Positions 41,901 through 47,439 of a stretch of 64,000 bases of DNA are shown here, piece by piece. The stretch comes from Notospermus geniculatus. Its lineage: Eukaryota > Nemertea > Pilidiophora > Heteronemertea > Lineidae. How positions within the stretch are numbered: position 1 is the first letter of the stretch; each line of letters starts with the position of its first letter. The translations under genes and the position numbers were made by a program. A model generated the notes under the pieces. It saw only the letters and a list, made by a program, of their open reading frames with translations. It had not been told where the DNA came from and did not search any database. Location of the stretch: positions 333,197 to 397,196 of the forward strand of contig NMRB01000405.1 in assembly GCA_002633025.1 (NCBI GenBank). Reading direction: 5' to 3'.

Positions 41901-44900
41901 ATTCATCAGCATGAGAAAGTTCTCCCATCCTTGGCATCAAAGAATGAACATTTTGCACCACAAGATTCAGAATTCAAGACATCATTCAAAGGAAATTCCT
42001 GACTGAGCCATAAAAGCCATCTGTTTTGATAAAAAATACACTTATTTTCTGGTTTCAAATTGGATTAAGGGGAAAAACTACTTTGTTGCCTCGTATGATT
42101 ATGCACTACTGCCCTCTGTACTGCAATGAAGTCACTAGTAAAATGTCCTGAAAACACCAGATTGGAGAAAACTGAAAAGGGGTTTCTGTTTCCAGGGCCG
42201 TAGCTAGCGGGTGAGGGGGCAGGGGGGCTAATGTCCCCCTCAGAGCAAAAAGTGACAAAACAAATTTTTGCTCTAAAATGTCATTTCCCCTCTTCGAGCC
42301 AAGTTATTGTAGTGTCAGATGTGGGGAAAATGCATCTGAGAGGGTGTAGATTTTCAATTTTTTTCCACAGACCCCCTCCAGCTTCAAGCTTCAGACTCGG
42401 ACAATTTTGCCGCCTACGCCATAAAAGCTAGCTACACCCCTGGTTTCAATGAAAATCAAGAATAAACCAATAAGGATGACATACCTTGGCCCTTCTGTTT
42501 CCTCAGTGACATGACGGTTGACATGCAAATTGTCAAGAATGATTTTATCCACTTCCTTGTTGGTGAAAGTCAAATGACAATGTAACTGATCATCAGGCTG
42601 AAAGGACACAACAGATTATCAACTGGAGGCTGACTTTGATATGTCACTTATCGTGGCTCTGAGGTAGTTCTTGGTGCCACTGAACAAACTCAACTACTGC
42701 ACCTTGAAAATGAATGTCTTGAAGTTTGACTTGGCAAAGGAACACAATGACATCAGTTTGACAGTAAGGGTCGTATGCACGGGTCGGACTTTAGCCTAAA
42801 GTATAACTTAAGTTACACTTTCTCTTTGCTTGAAGAATTAAGAAAAGTCAGACTTTAATGAAAGTGTGGCTGAAGTCCAACCCGTGCATACGGCCCCAAG
42901 TCCGACAGGGACCAACATTAAATGGTTCTTACCTTTATCCAAACACTATCATTCATAAATGAGAATGGTACGGGTGGATTGTCACCTCCCATCGCCTCCA
43001 AGTTGGTATAATCAATCGTCCTCTTATCAATCCTAGGTGGTGTGCCTGAAAATTCATCAGAATCTTGTCAAGGGTGTAAGAGTAGAAATTCAGAGCAACC
43101 TTTCTTTTAACTGTTGCAGAAAAGTCACTTTATGAGTAAATCAGATGGAAGATGTTTACAGATACCTGCTATCAATAATCCTCAAAGCCATCTTACAAGA
43201 GATGATTAAAAATCAAAAGTTAATACAAACCAGGAGTGTCTTCTTTTTACAAATGCTAACAGAAGGAAATAAAATACATGTACTCAACAAAGGAACACGG
43301 GAAATCACCTGTCTTTAGTCGGCCCAACTTAAACCCTGCATCATCAAGTGATTTGGCCAACCCTACAGCAGGGGCATCTCCAATCCGTCCTGCTGGTCTC
43401 ACATCAAGTCCTATGTTGATATGTCCTCGTAAGAATGTCCCTGTTGTCAGTATCACAGTCCGGCTGAGTATTCTGTCCCCATTGCCTGTAGCAAGAGTAA
43501 TAGGACTCATAAAAAGGATGAGCGGGATGGAATTGTCAATACCCTTAAAGGGACCCTATAGAGGTTTCCCACGTGACGTCATCAAGGCCGCGTTGGCCGT
43601 CAAATTGACCACGTGTTTCCTGAAGGAACGTTACGATGACACAATGACGTTATTTCGGGTCGTGTCTCGTCGCGTCAGGCGGAACGTCAATCCACGTGTA
43701 GCACCCTATTGACGCCAGTTTGCGTCATTTTGACGGCCAGTCACATGACTTGATGACGTCAGTGGGATTCCTCTATAGGCAGCCAGCTATTAGACTCATA
43801 TCAGTGCGATCACTTCATCACAGGCGTGTGCTAGCAACTGATAACCTACAGACTTTGGTTTAAATGTTGATGTTAAGTGCATTTTACTTGCTATACATGT
43901 AGAGTAGATTCTCTTGCCAACCCATCGGTGTAATGAACACATCAAAATGCCTAAGAGGAGGCTATCTGTAGGGTCCCTTTGAGTACTGGAAGTTCACTTT
44001 CAATTATGATGACTGAGAAAAGATACAGGCACAGGGAGATATAATCATCTCCAATTAATCTATGGGAAAACAGAATATGTCCAACTCTGGAGAGACAATA
44101 GGAAAGAAGTACAAATTGGAACAGACAGGTCAGCTTACCAAGGATCACACCACAACACATCTGCCTATTTATGTCATGATCAGGGTTCGTCGACTCCGTA
44201 AGAAACAGATCTTCAACAGGGGAGGCTTGAATTGTCAAGTTTGGAGTGGAAAACATTTCCTTTTGAAGGTGTTGTTTATATAATTTTCTGTCTATCTGTG
44301 CTCTCGGGCCCTGAAAATATATTATGTTTACCATATAGTTGCTTACTAGGAAAACAGCAATAGTTTTTAACTTTCACAGCCTAATCTATTTATGGTAGTC
44401 CAATGATATCTTTACCAGAAGAAGTACAGTACAACCCCAGAAATTACCAGTTTTTCTGAAACAGTTATTTACATTCGGCCTACAAATGACAGCAAAAGCA
44501 TCCTTACCCAGACAGCTGGGCCTTTCCTCTTGTTCAGAACTTTATACTGCACACCAGATTTATCTGTAAGTTGAGAAAAATAATACGGCAGTAAAGCTAT
44601 TCCATCAATTCTTTCATTGTCTTGTTTAGTTCTGTTTTAATAGCCAAAGTAAGACTAGGAGGGATGGCGAAGAGGCTGATTATTACCATCCACAATTCAT
44701 AAAAAACTTACCACAAATCCTTCCACAAACGCCATCAAGTGCATCAATTTCTTTCATCAGATGACCTTTCCCTATCCCTCCAAATGATGGGTTGCAAGAC
44801 ATTTCACCTGAAATACAAGCAAATTACAGCACTATCCAAGACAAGTTCCCTTTCACTAGGAGCTGTTTCCATCAACTTCTGAAATATTCCTCAGAATACC

Positions 44901-45943
44901 TGTTAGAACATTAATGACACAACAACTTGCATTAGAGGCCAGGGACATAAATATATGGCAGCACATTAGGCGAACACAATAACCTTTAACTTCTTAATCT
45001 TCGGAATAGATTTATGGCAATTAAACTGAAATTCAACAGCAAGCACCACAAACTGAAGGATCACAGGACAACACAAGTTCTACAGGGTGGTCCAGAAAAA
45101 GTGTCCGAGAGAATCCAATGGGGACCACTGGATTGGGCTTTTCCCCAGACATAGTACCAGCGCTGAATAATAGGTAATGGCTGATATTCATAAAAGCCAG
45201 CAAATGCTTTTACTTCAAGTTTTGCAGTACACTTACATTGGACCTGGCTGTGAAAATCTTAAGTATAAGCATTTGCTAACTTTTATGAATACCAGCCATT
45301 GTGTCCTGGCACATGCTGGCGGTATTAGGCTGGTCTGACCCTGAATCTCTTTCAGTGCAAACTCTATTCAGTTTGTTTAGGACTGTGGTGAATCGAATGC
45401 TTGCTTTGGTGACAAGAATGGTTTAACTTGATCAGTATTGCATCACATCAGTGTGTGACCTCAAGCACAATGCCAGGTAATCAGGCTGTGGTTCATTTCT
45501 CCAGTAGCCAAACCAAAATCATTCCATTACTAACATGGTAGAAATGGACATCAGACAACCTGGTCCCCAGAAAAAAGGCCATTATCGGACACTTTTTCTG
45601 GGCCACCTTGTATATGGACCAATGTCATGATGTGATTTAGCGTGAACCTACCTATGGTTTCCACTTTATGTGTAAGTAACAGGGTGTTGACTCCCATCCT
45701 TGCAGCAGCAGTTGCCGCCTCAGTTCCAGCATGACCTCCACCAACAACGACTACATCATAGCAAGCTTCAGTCGCAGTACTCATCAACCTCAATCGTTTG
45801 GACACCGTAGGAAGTGAGGTGTGAACAACAAACCCAGAATTCGGTCTTTTCATATCAAAACTAGGCCTACCATGCCTACAGAACCTGCGCATGTGAACAT
45901 GGTTCAGTATCAGCCATCGCCATGTCCTACTTCTTTTAAACAT
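3461..45943 (-). CDS. MTO1: MTO1, mitochondrial tRNA U34 modification enzyme (MnmG/GidA family), 14 exons
   Basis: Animal counterpart of bacterial MnmG/GidA. With GTPBP3 (MnmE) this FAD enzyme modifies the wobble uridine of mitochondrial tRNAs. Exons, minus strand: 45943-45652, 44807-44712, 44563-44508, 44310-44139, 43485-43309, 43045-42933, 42597-42485, 5994-5921, 5743-5496, 5372-5168, 4816-4535, 4074-3978, 3835-3781, 3589-3461. They sum to 2109 nt, 702 codons plus TGA, in frame throughout and close to the usual animal length of about 700. Residues 1-60 are rich in Arg and hydroxy residues, as in a mitochondrial presequence. The FAD motif [10 protein letters not shown] ends at residue 73. 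The two conserved cysteines of the family are present: MSCNP (Cys102) and GPRYCPS (Cys342). The start ATG has A at -3. All introns are GT-AG except intron 11, which is GC-AG. Seen: exons, splice sites, motifs. Known: family function. Confidence 0.95.
3625..3695. repeat. Fragment of the 12763-type foldback repeat in the last MTO1 intron
   Basis: The stretch reads CTCCACAGAGTTTTCTCATG, then GTTGGCTCTCAACGGG. It matches phrases at 12763-12934 and 13066-13220, so it is a dispersed repeat fragment rather than an exon. Confidence 0.6.
3865..3925 (+). repeat. Possible tRNA-derived SINE remnant in MTO1 intron 12
   Basis: An A-box-like stretch (TGGTTATGGTGCCCAGTGC) is followed 20-odd bases later by GGTCATGGGTTCAACCC, which resembles a tRNA B box (GGTTCRANNCC). 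The stretch lies between exons 12 and 13. It is too short and diverged to be a working tRNA gene. Confidence 0.5.
4312..4452 (+). repeat. SINE remnant in MTO1 intron 11
   Basis: The phrase CACCTCTGAGG, a B-box-like GGTTCGTTCCCCGG, then GTTCCCTCCAG and TTGCCCAATG occur in the same order as at 9528-9680. The two are copies of one tRNA-derived SINE family. This one lies in the intron that uses a GC donor. Confidence 0.65.
4529..4534 (-). other. Non-canonical GC splice donor of MTO1 intron 11
   Basis: Exon 11 ends GAAG and the intron begins GCAAGT on the minus strand. Joining to the acceptor before 4074 restores the codon split (G|CT, Ala) and the conserved frame into FYERS. No nearby GT site gives the right frame and residues. 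An AG|GCAAGT context is the usual form of GC-AG introns. Confidence 0.85.
5013..5046. other. Poly-G run with a 3-N gap
   Basis: A G run interrupted by NNN (5027-5029), inside MTO1 intron 10. It is most likely a sequencing or assembly break at a homopolymer; its true length is unknown. Confidence 0.8.
7215..7343 (-). repeat. tRNA-derived SINE remnant
   Basis: On the minus strand an A-box-like TATAGTGGCACAGTGG is followed by CTGAGGTTCTGGGTTCGATC, whose GGTTCGATCCC is a clean B box. The CTGTCACC-CTGAGGTT arrangement matches the copies at 4312 and 9528. It is a retroposon head, not a tRNA gene, because the cloverleaf arms do not pair. Confidence 0.65.
9196..9241 (-). mobile_element. hAT-like terminal sequence
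   Basis: The minus strand reads CAGGGGCGGATCCAAG at its outer end, a typical terminal motif of hAT-type DNA transposons and their short derivatives. Related ends occur at 52322-52369 (CAGGCGCGGATCCAG, minus) and at 40264-40284, where the sequence runs into the assembly gap. The partner end of this copy was not found. Confidence 0.4.
9528..9680 (+). repeat. tRNA-derived SINE copy
   Basis: GATGCGGTGGAAACACTGG is followed by TGTCACCTCTGAGGTTCCAG and GGTTCGATCCCCGG (B box). A tail with CAGCTCCAGTTTCC and TTGCCCAATG is shared with the copy at 4312-4452. This is the most complete copy of the family in the window. Confidence 0.7.
10366..10800. repeat. Minisatellite, about 31-bp unit with a 93-bp higher-order period
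   Basis: About 13 copies of a unit containing CAGTCAGAGATTACTGAG and TGTAGAGTACCCA. In the middle, triplets of units repeat as a block: GAGTACCACAGTCAG begins at 10521, 10614 and 10707, exactly 93 bases apart. Outer units are more diverged. The 103-codon minus-strand frame here is a repeat artefact. Confidence 0.9.
12763..12934. mobile_element. Foldback (MITE-like) element
   Basis: The left end GCGCCTCTCCACGTGAGAG is mirrored at the right by CTCTCCCGTGGAGAGGCGC. Pairing continues inward through TTGGCTC and TGGGCAA with mismatches. Partial relatives lie at 13066-13220 and 3625-3695. No coding capacity. Confidence 0.75.
13066..13220. repeat. Diverged copy of the 12763 foldback family
   Basis: CTCCACCTGAGAATTTTCTC and GAGTTGGCTCTTTACGGGC at the left, with GAGAGCTAACTGGCACGAG and CCTCTCAGATGGAG at the right, correspond to the arms of the element just upstream. 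The copy is more decayed. Confidence 0.6.
13377..13591. mobile_element. MITE with TACTGTAAAGCA ends
   Basis: A 215-bp element. Left end TACTGTAAAGCAAGATATTT; right end, read on the minus strand, TACTGTAAAGCAGGAAAATT. The body is rich in TTCGCGAA-like words. TA at both extremes fits a TA-target (Tc1/mariner-like) non-autonomous element. No transposase frame. Confidence 0.8.
14430..14810. repeat. Minisatellite, about 52-bp compound unit
   Basis: GACCTAGATCAC recurs in alternating contexts (CTTTCAAGCCCACTTGACC, then CAGACACCTCATCTGACC), giving a compound period near 52 bases with about 6 copies that decay toward 14810. Each unit contains two GACCTAGATCA half-sites. Confidence 0.85.
15455..15775. 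repeat. Minisatellite, about 35-bp unit
   Basis: About nine copies of a unit containing GGCCTTTGTTTACCAGGCCT then GATCCTCCAGTCACT. Some copies carry an 11-bp insert (GATATTCAGGC type), so spacings alternate between about 35 and 46. The open frames on both strands here are artefacts. Confidence 0.9.
15990..16278 (-). repeat. tRNA-derived retroposon remnant
   Basis: The minus strand begins TATGGGCGTAATGGTTGAGC (A-box-like), passes through GTCGGACTCAAGACC and reaches GGGGTCAATTCCTGG (B-box-like). The order and spacing resemble a tRNA-Leu-like head. The following 200 bases are unassigned body. This head differs from that of the 9528 family. Confidence 0.55.
18174..18202 (-). ncRNA. Hammerhead-like core motif, probable retroelement remnant
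   Basis: On the minus strand CTGAGGA is followed by a perfect 6-bp hairpin (GACCCC-GGTT-GGGGTC) and then GAAA. This is the layout of a hammerhead ribozyme core (CUGANGA, stem II, GAAA) with one core base changed. Such motifs are known in Penelope-like retroelements and in some invertebrate satellite repeats. I could not identify stems I and III or a cleavage site, and no reverse transcriptase frame is near. It may be an inactive relic. Confidence 0.35.
18981..19126. repeat. Two-copy tandem duplication, 74-bp unit
   Basis: CACCTTCAAGC begins at 18981 and again at 19055, and the following 60-odd bases (GACCAAACSGTTAGGAATG and onwards) repeat with only a few differences. Confidence 0.85.
19364..19382. 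repeat. Poly-G run
   Basis: A G homopolymer beginning GTGGGGG and ending GGATGG. No other feature. Confidence 0.8.
20247..20767. repeat. Perfect 103-bp direct repeat flanking an N
   Basis: The 103 bases at 20247-20349 recur without change at 20665-20767. The segment between them contains a poly-G run with a single N at 20466. Perfect identity next to an N suggests a mis-joined or haplotype-duplicated stretch, although a recent real duplication is possible. Confidence 0.75.
20870..21095. repeat. Degenerate short tandem repeat, about 22-bp unit
   Basis: Variants of GTACGACAGTGCCGATATG and TTAGTGT recur about ten times with irregular spacing. The array is old and its borders are soft. Confidence 0.65.
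23466..23932. repeat. Minisatellite, about 38-bp unit
   Basis: About 12 copies of a unit containing GTGTTGGAAATCCATTGTGC then TCAGACTGAGTGTATT. The left-hand copies are shorter and more diverged; the centre is the most regular. Confidence 0.88.
25445..25512. repeat. Short direct repeat, 41-bp spacing
   Basis: CTTGGTGCTCAAAGAGTA appears twice, 41 bases apart, in otherwise unassigned intron sequence. Confidence 0.6.
28835..30034 (+). CDS. Orphan class A (rhodopsin-like) G protein-coupled receptor, intronless, nested in MTO1 intron 7
   Basis: A 399-residue seven-helix receptor in one exon. An in-frame TGA at 28802 precedes it, and the first ATG in frame is at 28835. The N-terminus carries two N-glycosylation sites (NVT at 14, NST at 26). 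TM1 is about 38-61 with the Asn of FFNG. TM2, about 69-95, has the usual Asp (SILDIVK, Asp80). The TM3 Cys103 and loop Cys183 give the standard disulfide. TM6 has TWYP (272-274) where CWxP is usual. TM7 ends NPIIL (306-310) where NPxxY is usual. The E/DRY site reads EAY (128-130), and the TM4 tryptophan is absent. An Arg/His-rich third inner loop and a Cys-rich tail with KSCD follow. The fold is clear. Ligand and subfamily are not recognised. It lies antisense to the MTO1 transcript. Confidence 0.92.
   Translation: MGSTITAWIQWFENVTSRSQCHYHHNSTAHENVDKTEAFYLFIMATTGMFFNGLIILICIARKSLRKMTSAFIIHGSILDIVKCAYCIPFGLSILTHKAPHFCELLGGSFVVIISSFVFNLVAMICAEAYMFGEETFGRPASRGNFCCIGFGLIMIYAGSLILHLGPTIVGGSFNYNQILSQCVFVYGEIRSYVVYVMWVVVTTLSVFAAAHYVWVLNKNINAQHHNHFSASSHEHPNDHRLPTQQVRRLIKDAHSRVRCFIVLVVTFVLTWYPLFIITLADPGFKMPPIIYSVLTLIAWSNGAINPIILLLVDNKFNVLRQLLCKSCDRTKPKMDTSFPLMPGGLATMNMSTQMFERVGCRLCQEGKTHSTNLCNGRLGNGRLVRDNSFCELHTVSDC
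31477..33187. repeat. Tandem duplication, two copies of about 0.84-0.87 kb
   Basis: AAATGACATTTGAATACACC begins at 31477 and again at 32318, an 841-base offset. Both copies run to the phrase CACCATACAACTTCTATT (ending 32317 and 33187). They are nearly identical over the first 330 bases and more diverged after that. Copy 2 retains about 30 bases near 33070 that copy 1 lacks. Each copy encloses a foldback element. The paired frames at 31486/32327 and 31674/32515 are duplicated non-coding DNA with no recognised product. Confidence 0.92.
32654..33103. mobile_element. MITE with TAAAGCC ends and GCGAC-rich body
   Basis: The left end TAAAGCCTAGCGTACATC is mirrored at the right by GATGTACGCCTGGCTTAA. 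The body repeats variants of TTGCGACTG and GCGATGTACGC in both orientations, giving several possible hairpins. The sister element in the first copy (from 31813) has a shortened right end. The ends resemble those of the 56361 family (TTAAAGCCAAGCGCACAT). Confidence 0.75.
33396..33766. repeat. Tandem duplication, 186-bp unit
   Basis: CATTGAGTAGTAATCTAATC begins at 33396 and 33582. The two copies match almost completely to ATTTTGATTTTC. The second lacks two bases in the ACTCGTGTTCAAAC stretch. It looks recent. Confidence 0.92.
34040..34174. mobile_element. Foldback element with GGCCGTCACGAAAC arms
   Basis: The left arm GTCACGAAACTCCGATAGCA then CTAACA pairs with the right arm TGTTAGTGCTATCG then TAGTTTCGTGGCGG. 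Pairing continues through CTAACAGAG near the centre. About 135 bp, no coding. Confidence 0.8.
37155..37510. repeat. Minisatellite, about 36-bp unit
   Basis: About ten copies of GTTGTTGTACTCATCATGAA followed by TATTGCTGTATTCATC, with some shortened units. The overlapping hydrophobic reading frames here come from the repeat. Confidence 0.9.
39627..39790 (+). repeat. SINE-like remnant
   Basis: GTGGGTAGTGCAGTGGCAGC is followed by GCCTGCCACC and GGTCATGGGTTCAATTCC (B-box-like). The tail GCTTCAGTTTTCTCC echoes the 9528 family tail. Moderately diverged. Confidence 0.55.
40285..40424. other. Assembly gap, 140 N
   Basis: Run of N. The left flank CAGTGGAGGATCCAAGGGG resembles a hAT-type terminal motif, so the gap probably hides a transposon copy. 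Confidence 0.99.
42193..42442. mobile_element. hAT-like MITE, 43 bp from MTO1 exon 7
   Basis: The left end CAGGGCCGTAGCTAGCG and the minus-strand right end CAGGGGTGTAGCTAGC form imperfect inverted repeats of about 16 bp. CAGGGGYGTAGCTAGC is a familiar end of non-autonomous hAT-type elements. It lies in intron 7, just inside the donor of exon 7. Confidence 0.65.
42485..45943 (-). CDS. MTO1: MTO1 exons 1-7 (presequence, FAD-binding half)
   Basis: Seven exons over 3.5 kb encode residues 1 to about 340. Exon 1 carries the presequence and the dinucleotide-binding glycines. Exon 2 carries [16 protein letters not shown]. Exon 3 ends in KGPAVW and exon 4 opens with [11 protein letters not shown]. 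Exon 5 carries [13 protein letters not shown] and RLKTG. Exon 6 carries TPPRID and PFSFMND. Exon 7 ends in GPR, with its last codon split by the giant intron. Introns over 300 bp hold mobile DNA: intron 1 has a TA-flanked inverted-repeat element (45083-45610), intron 4 a 439-bp foldback element (43544-43982), intron 6 a foldback element (42767-42897). Intron 2 (44564-44711) and intron 3 (44311-44507) show nothing notable. Confidence 0.95.
42767..42897. mobile_element. Foldback element with GGGTCGTATGCACGGGT ends
   Basis: The left GGTCGTATGCACGGGTCGGA is mirrored by CCAACCCGTGCATACGGCCC at the right. The inner arm GACTTTAGCC pairs with GGCTGAAGTC. About 131 bp, in MTO1 intron 6. A related design lies at 60337-60447. 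Confidence 0.8.
43544..43982. mobile_element. 439-bp MITE with AAAGGGACCCTATAG ends
   Basis: The left end TTAAAGGGACCCTATAG is mirrored by CTGTAGGGTCCCTTTGA. The interior is rich in GACGTCA and CACGTG words, many in inverted pairs. It lies in MTO1 intron 4. The 144-codon plus-strand frame crossing it joins exon-5 antisense to this element and is not a gene. Confidence 0.7.
45083..45610. mobile_element. Mariner-like MITE, TA-flanked, in MTO1 intron 1
   Basis: The left end CAGGGTGGTCCAGAAAAAGT continues to GTCCGA and is mirrored at the right by TCGGACACTTTTTCTGGGCC then ACCTTG. TA lies directly outside both ends (45081-45082, 45611-45612), as expected of a TA target duplication. A second inverted repeat (45176-45300) is nested inside. 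The right end is about 35 bases from the MTO1 exon 1 donor. Confidence 0.82.
45176..45300. mobile_element. Foldback element nested in the 45083 element
   Basis: AATGGCTGATATTCATAAAA then CAGCAAATGCTT at the left pairs with AAGCATTTGCTAAC then TTTTATGAATACCAGCCATT at the right. A diverged relative with the same order of words may lie at 53075-53205. Confidence 0.75.
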
Positions 45944-46251
45944 TTTGGATATAGTTCAGTATTCTGTAATGATTGAATTCAATTCGTTCTCATTTCTCAT
46001 GTCAAACACAATACATAGCTAAACCTTATGAACTGATCTGCTGATAGTGACATTTGTGAAAGTGCGAAGCACACGCTGCTGGCGATGGGCGCTGACATTT
46101 TGCTGAGAAATCACGTGACTTGATGAATAGCCTGCTTCCTATCTTTGCCGCTCCACTCCCGTGGCGCTATTGTCCGTTGTGGCGAGGAGTGCCGCCAACA
46201 CGGGAACCAGCCTAACCCACAGGGACTTGAGGCATGCATGGCAGGGGTGGT
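45944..46251. other. MTO1 upstream flank
   Basis: No exon or clear promoter element is seen in the 300 bases upstream of the MTO1 start. The next recognisable structure is the palindrome at 46252. Confidence 0.5.
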
Positions 46252-46401
46252 GGGTGTTTCCGAGGTCCAAAAGCACCCACGGACAGTGTCCTGACCCCCG
46301 GGGTAAAATACCCCAGAAATATGTATATACATATTTCTGGGGTATTTTACCCCGGGGGTCAGGACACTGTCCGTGGGTGCTTTTGGACCTCGGAAACACC
46401 C
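46252..46401. repeat. Perfect 150-bp palindrome ending at an N
   Basis: Two 75-base arms are exact reverse complements with no spacer, centred between 46326 and 46327 (GTATAC at the centre). The left arm begins GGGTGTTTCCGAGGTCC and the right arm ends CGGAAACACCC. The next base is a single N (46402). Overlapping frames on both strands are produced by the symmetry and are not genes. Confidence 0.95.
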
Positions 46402-46741
46402 NATAAAACTGTGACTCTTATCGGCCTCCTTTGTTCTGGTCGGTGACGCTGGTCACGTGATCAGTTGTCCAGTCCTCCTTGTTCAACACAAAAGATAATT
46501 ATCACCCCTATGTTTAATTCAAAGTCAAATTCAAAATGGTTTATTATCTCCTTATAAATAAATAAAATACATTTATTTCGGAGGAAGTTAATATAATAAA
46601 CCGTAAGTATGTGTAAGACAGAGGACAGAAAAGAAAGAAAAAGAAGCGGGGATTGATGGAATCTGTCTTAGGCGCGGAAAAAACACCCGGAAAAAACAAT
46701 CGATGCTTTCGAGCGTTTCAGCGCACGGAAACGCTCCAATG

Positions 46742-46896
46742 TAAAGCCGCCAAGCGCACATTTGCGGCAAAACTCAACGTACGGGTGTTTTTAAAGTCGA
46801 CTGACCCAACGGCGTCGATTCGTCATTCAGCCAGGTCAGTCGATTTTAACAGACACCCCTAGTGCATTTAGAATTTTGTCGCAAACGTGCTTAAGT
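46742..46896. mobile_element. MITE of the AAGCGCACATTTGCG family, copy 1
   Basis: TAAAGCCGCCAAGCGCACAT opens the copy. GGTGTTTTTAAAGTCGACTG pairs with CAGTCGATTTTAACAGACAC, and the copy ends with GTCGCAAACGTGCTTAAG. It has the same layout as the complete copy at 56361-56517. Confidence 0.75.
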
Positions 46897-47053
46897 CAGG
46901 CGCGCATGTGCGGCAAATCTCGATGCGGCAGGGGTATTTTTAAAGTCGACTGACCCGGATAAATGACGAGTCAACAGCGTTGGGTCAGTCAACTTTAGAA
47001 ACACCCCTACCGCATCTAATCTAGATTTGCCGCACATGTGCGCCTAGCTTTAG
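46890..47053. mobile_element. MITE of the AAGCGCACATTTGCG family, copy 2
   Basis: GCGCATGTGCGGCAAATCTC at the left pairs with GATTTGCCGCACATGTGCGC at the right. The inner arms carry AAAGTCGACTGACCC and GGGTCAGTCAACTTTAG. It abuts copy 1. Confidence 0.8.
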
Positions 47054-47195
47054 GGTCGCAATATCGCACCCGCCTCGCAATATCGCATGCGACAGGGCAA
47101 CGCATGCGCCAAATGTTTTGGAAACCTTTGTTTGCCAGCAGTGCGGCGGAAAATAACAAAGCCTTTGCCGCATCGCGTTAATAGGTGTGTCCCTG

Positions 47196-47282
47196 AAGCT
47201 AAGCGCACATGTCCGACAAAACTCGATCCGTTAGGGGTGTTTTTAAAGTCGACTGACCCAACGCTGTCGGCTCGTCATTCAC
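47196..47282. mobile_element. Half copy of the same MITE family
   Basis: GAAGCTAAGCGCACATGTCC through TTTTTAAAGTCGACTGACCC to CTCGTCATTCA. The right arm is missing. Confidence 0.7.
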
Positions 47283-47439
47283 TGCCAGGACAGGATTATT
47301 AGGCCTAATCTCAGTCACCCAGGCAGCTGCGGCTGTTGCAAATCTCAGGTGCGGAGTTCGTGGAACAACTTAAGCTGAGTGCGAAACAAAACGCCTAGCG
47401 ACGCGAGACTACCTGGGGATCGGCGAAATTTCGTCTTTT

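Larger units (their letters stand above)
30035..42484. other. MTO1 giant intron 7, proximal part (after the GPCR)
   Basis: No exon is recognised here. It contains a large tandem duplication (31477-33187), a 186-bp duplication (33396-33766), a foldback element (34040-34174), a minisatellite (37155-37510), a SINE-like remnant (39627-39790), the 140-N gap (40285-40424) and a hAT-like element next to exon 7 (42193-42442). Stretches 30050-31450, 34200-37100, 37550-39600 and 40430-42190 hold only unassigned sequence, apart from a GGCCCATGGGCC-containing phrase near 34830-34870 that resembles dispersed repeats of marine invertebrates. Confidence 0.7.

Noticed and set aside
43278-43712. 144-codon plus-strand open frame
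   Set aside because: It is the antisense of MTO1 exon 5 fused to a foldback element in intron 4.
46111-46446. Several overlapping frames on both strands with the same peptide
   Set aside because: They are produced by the perfect palindrome, which reads the same on both strands.
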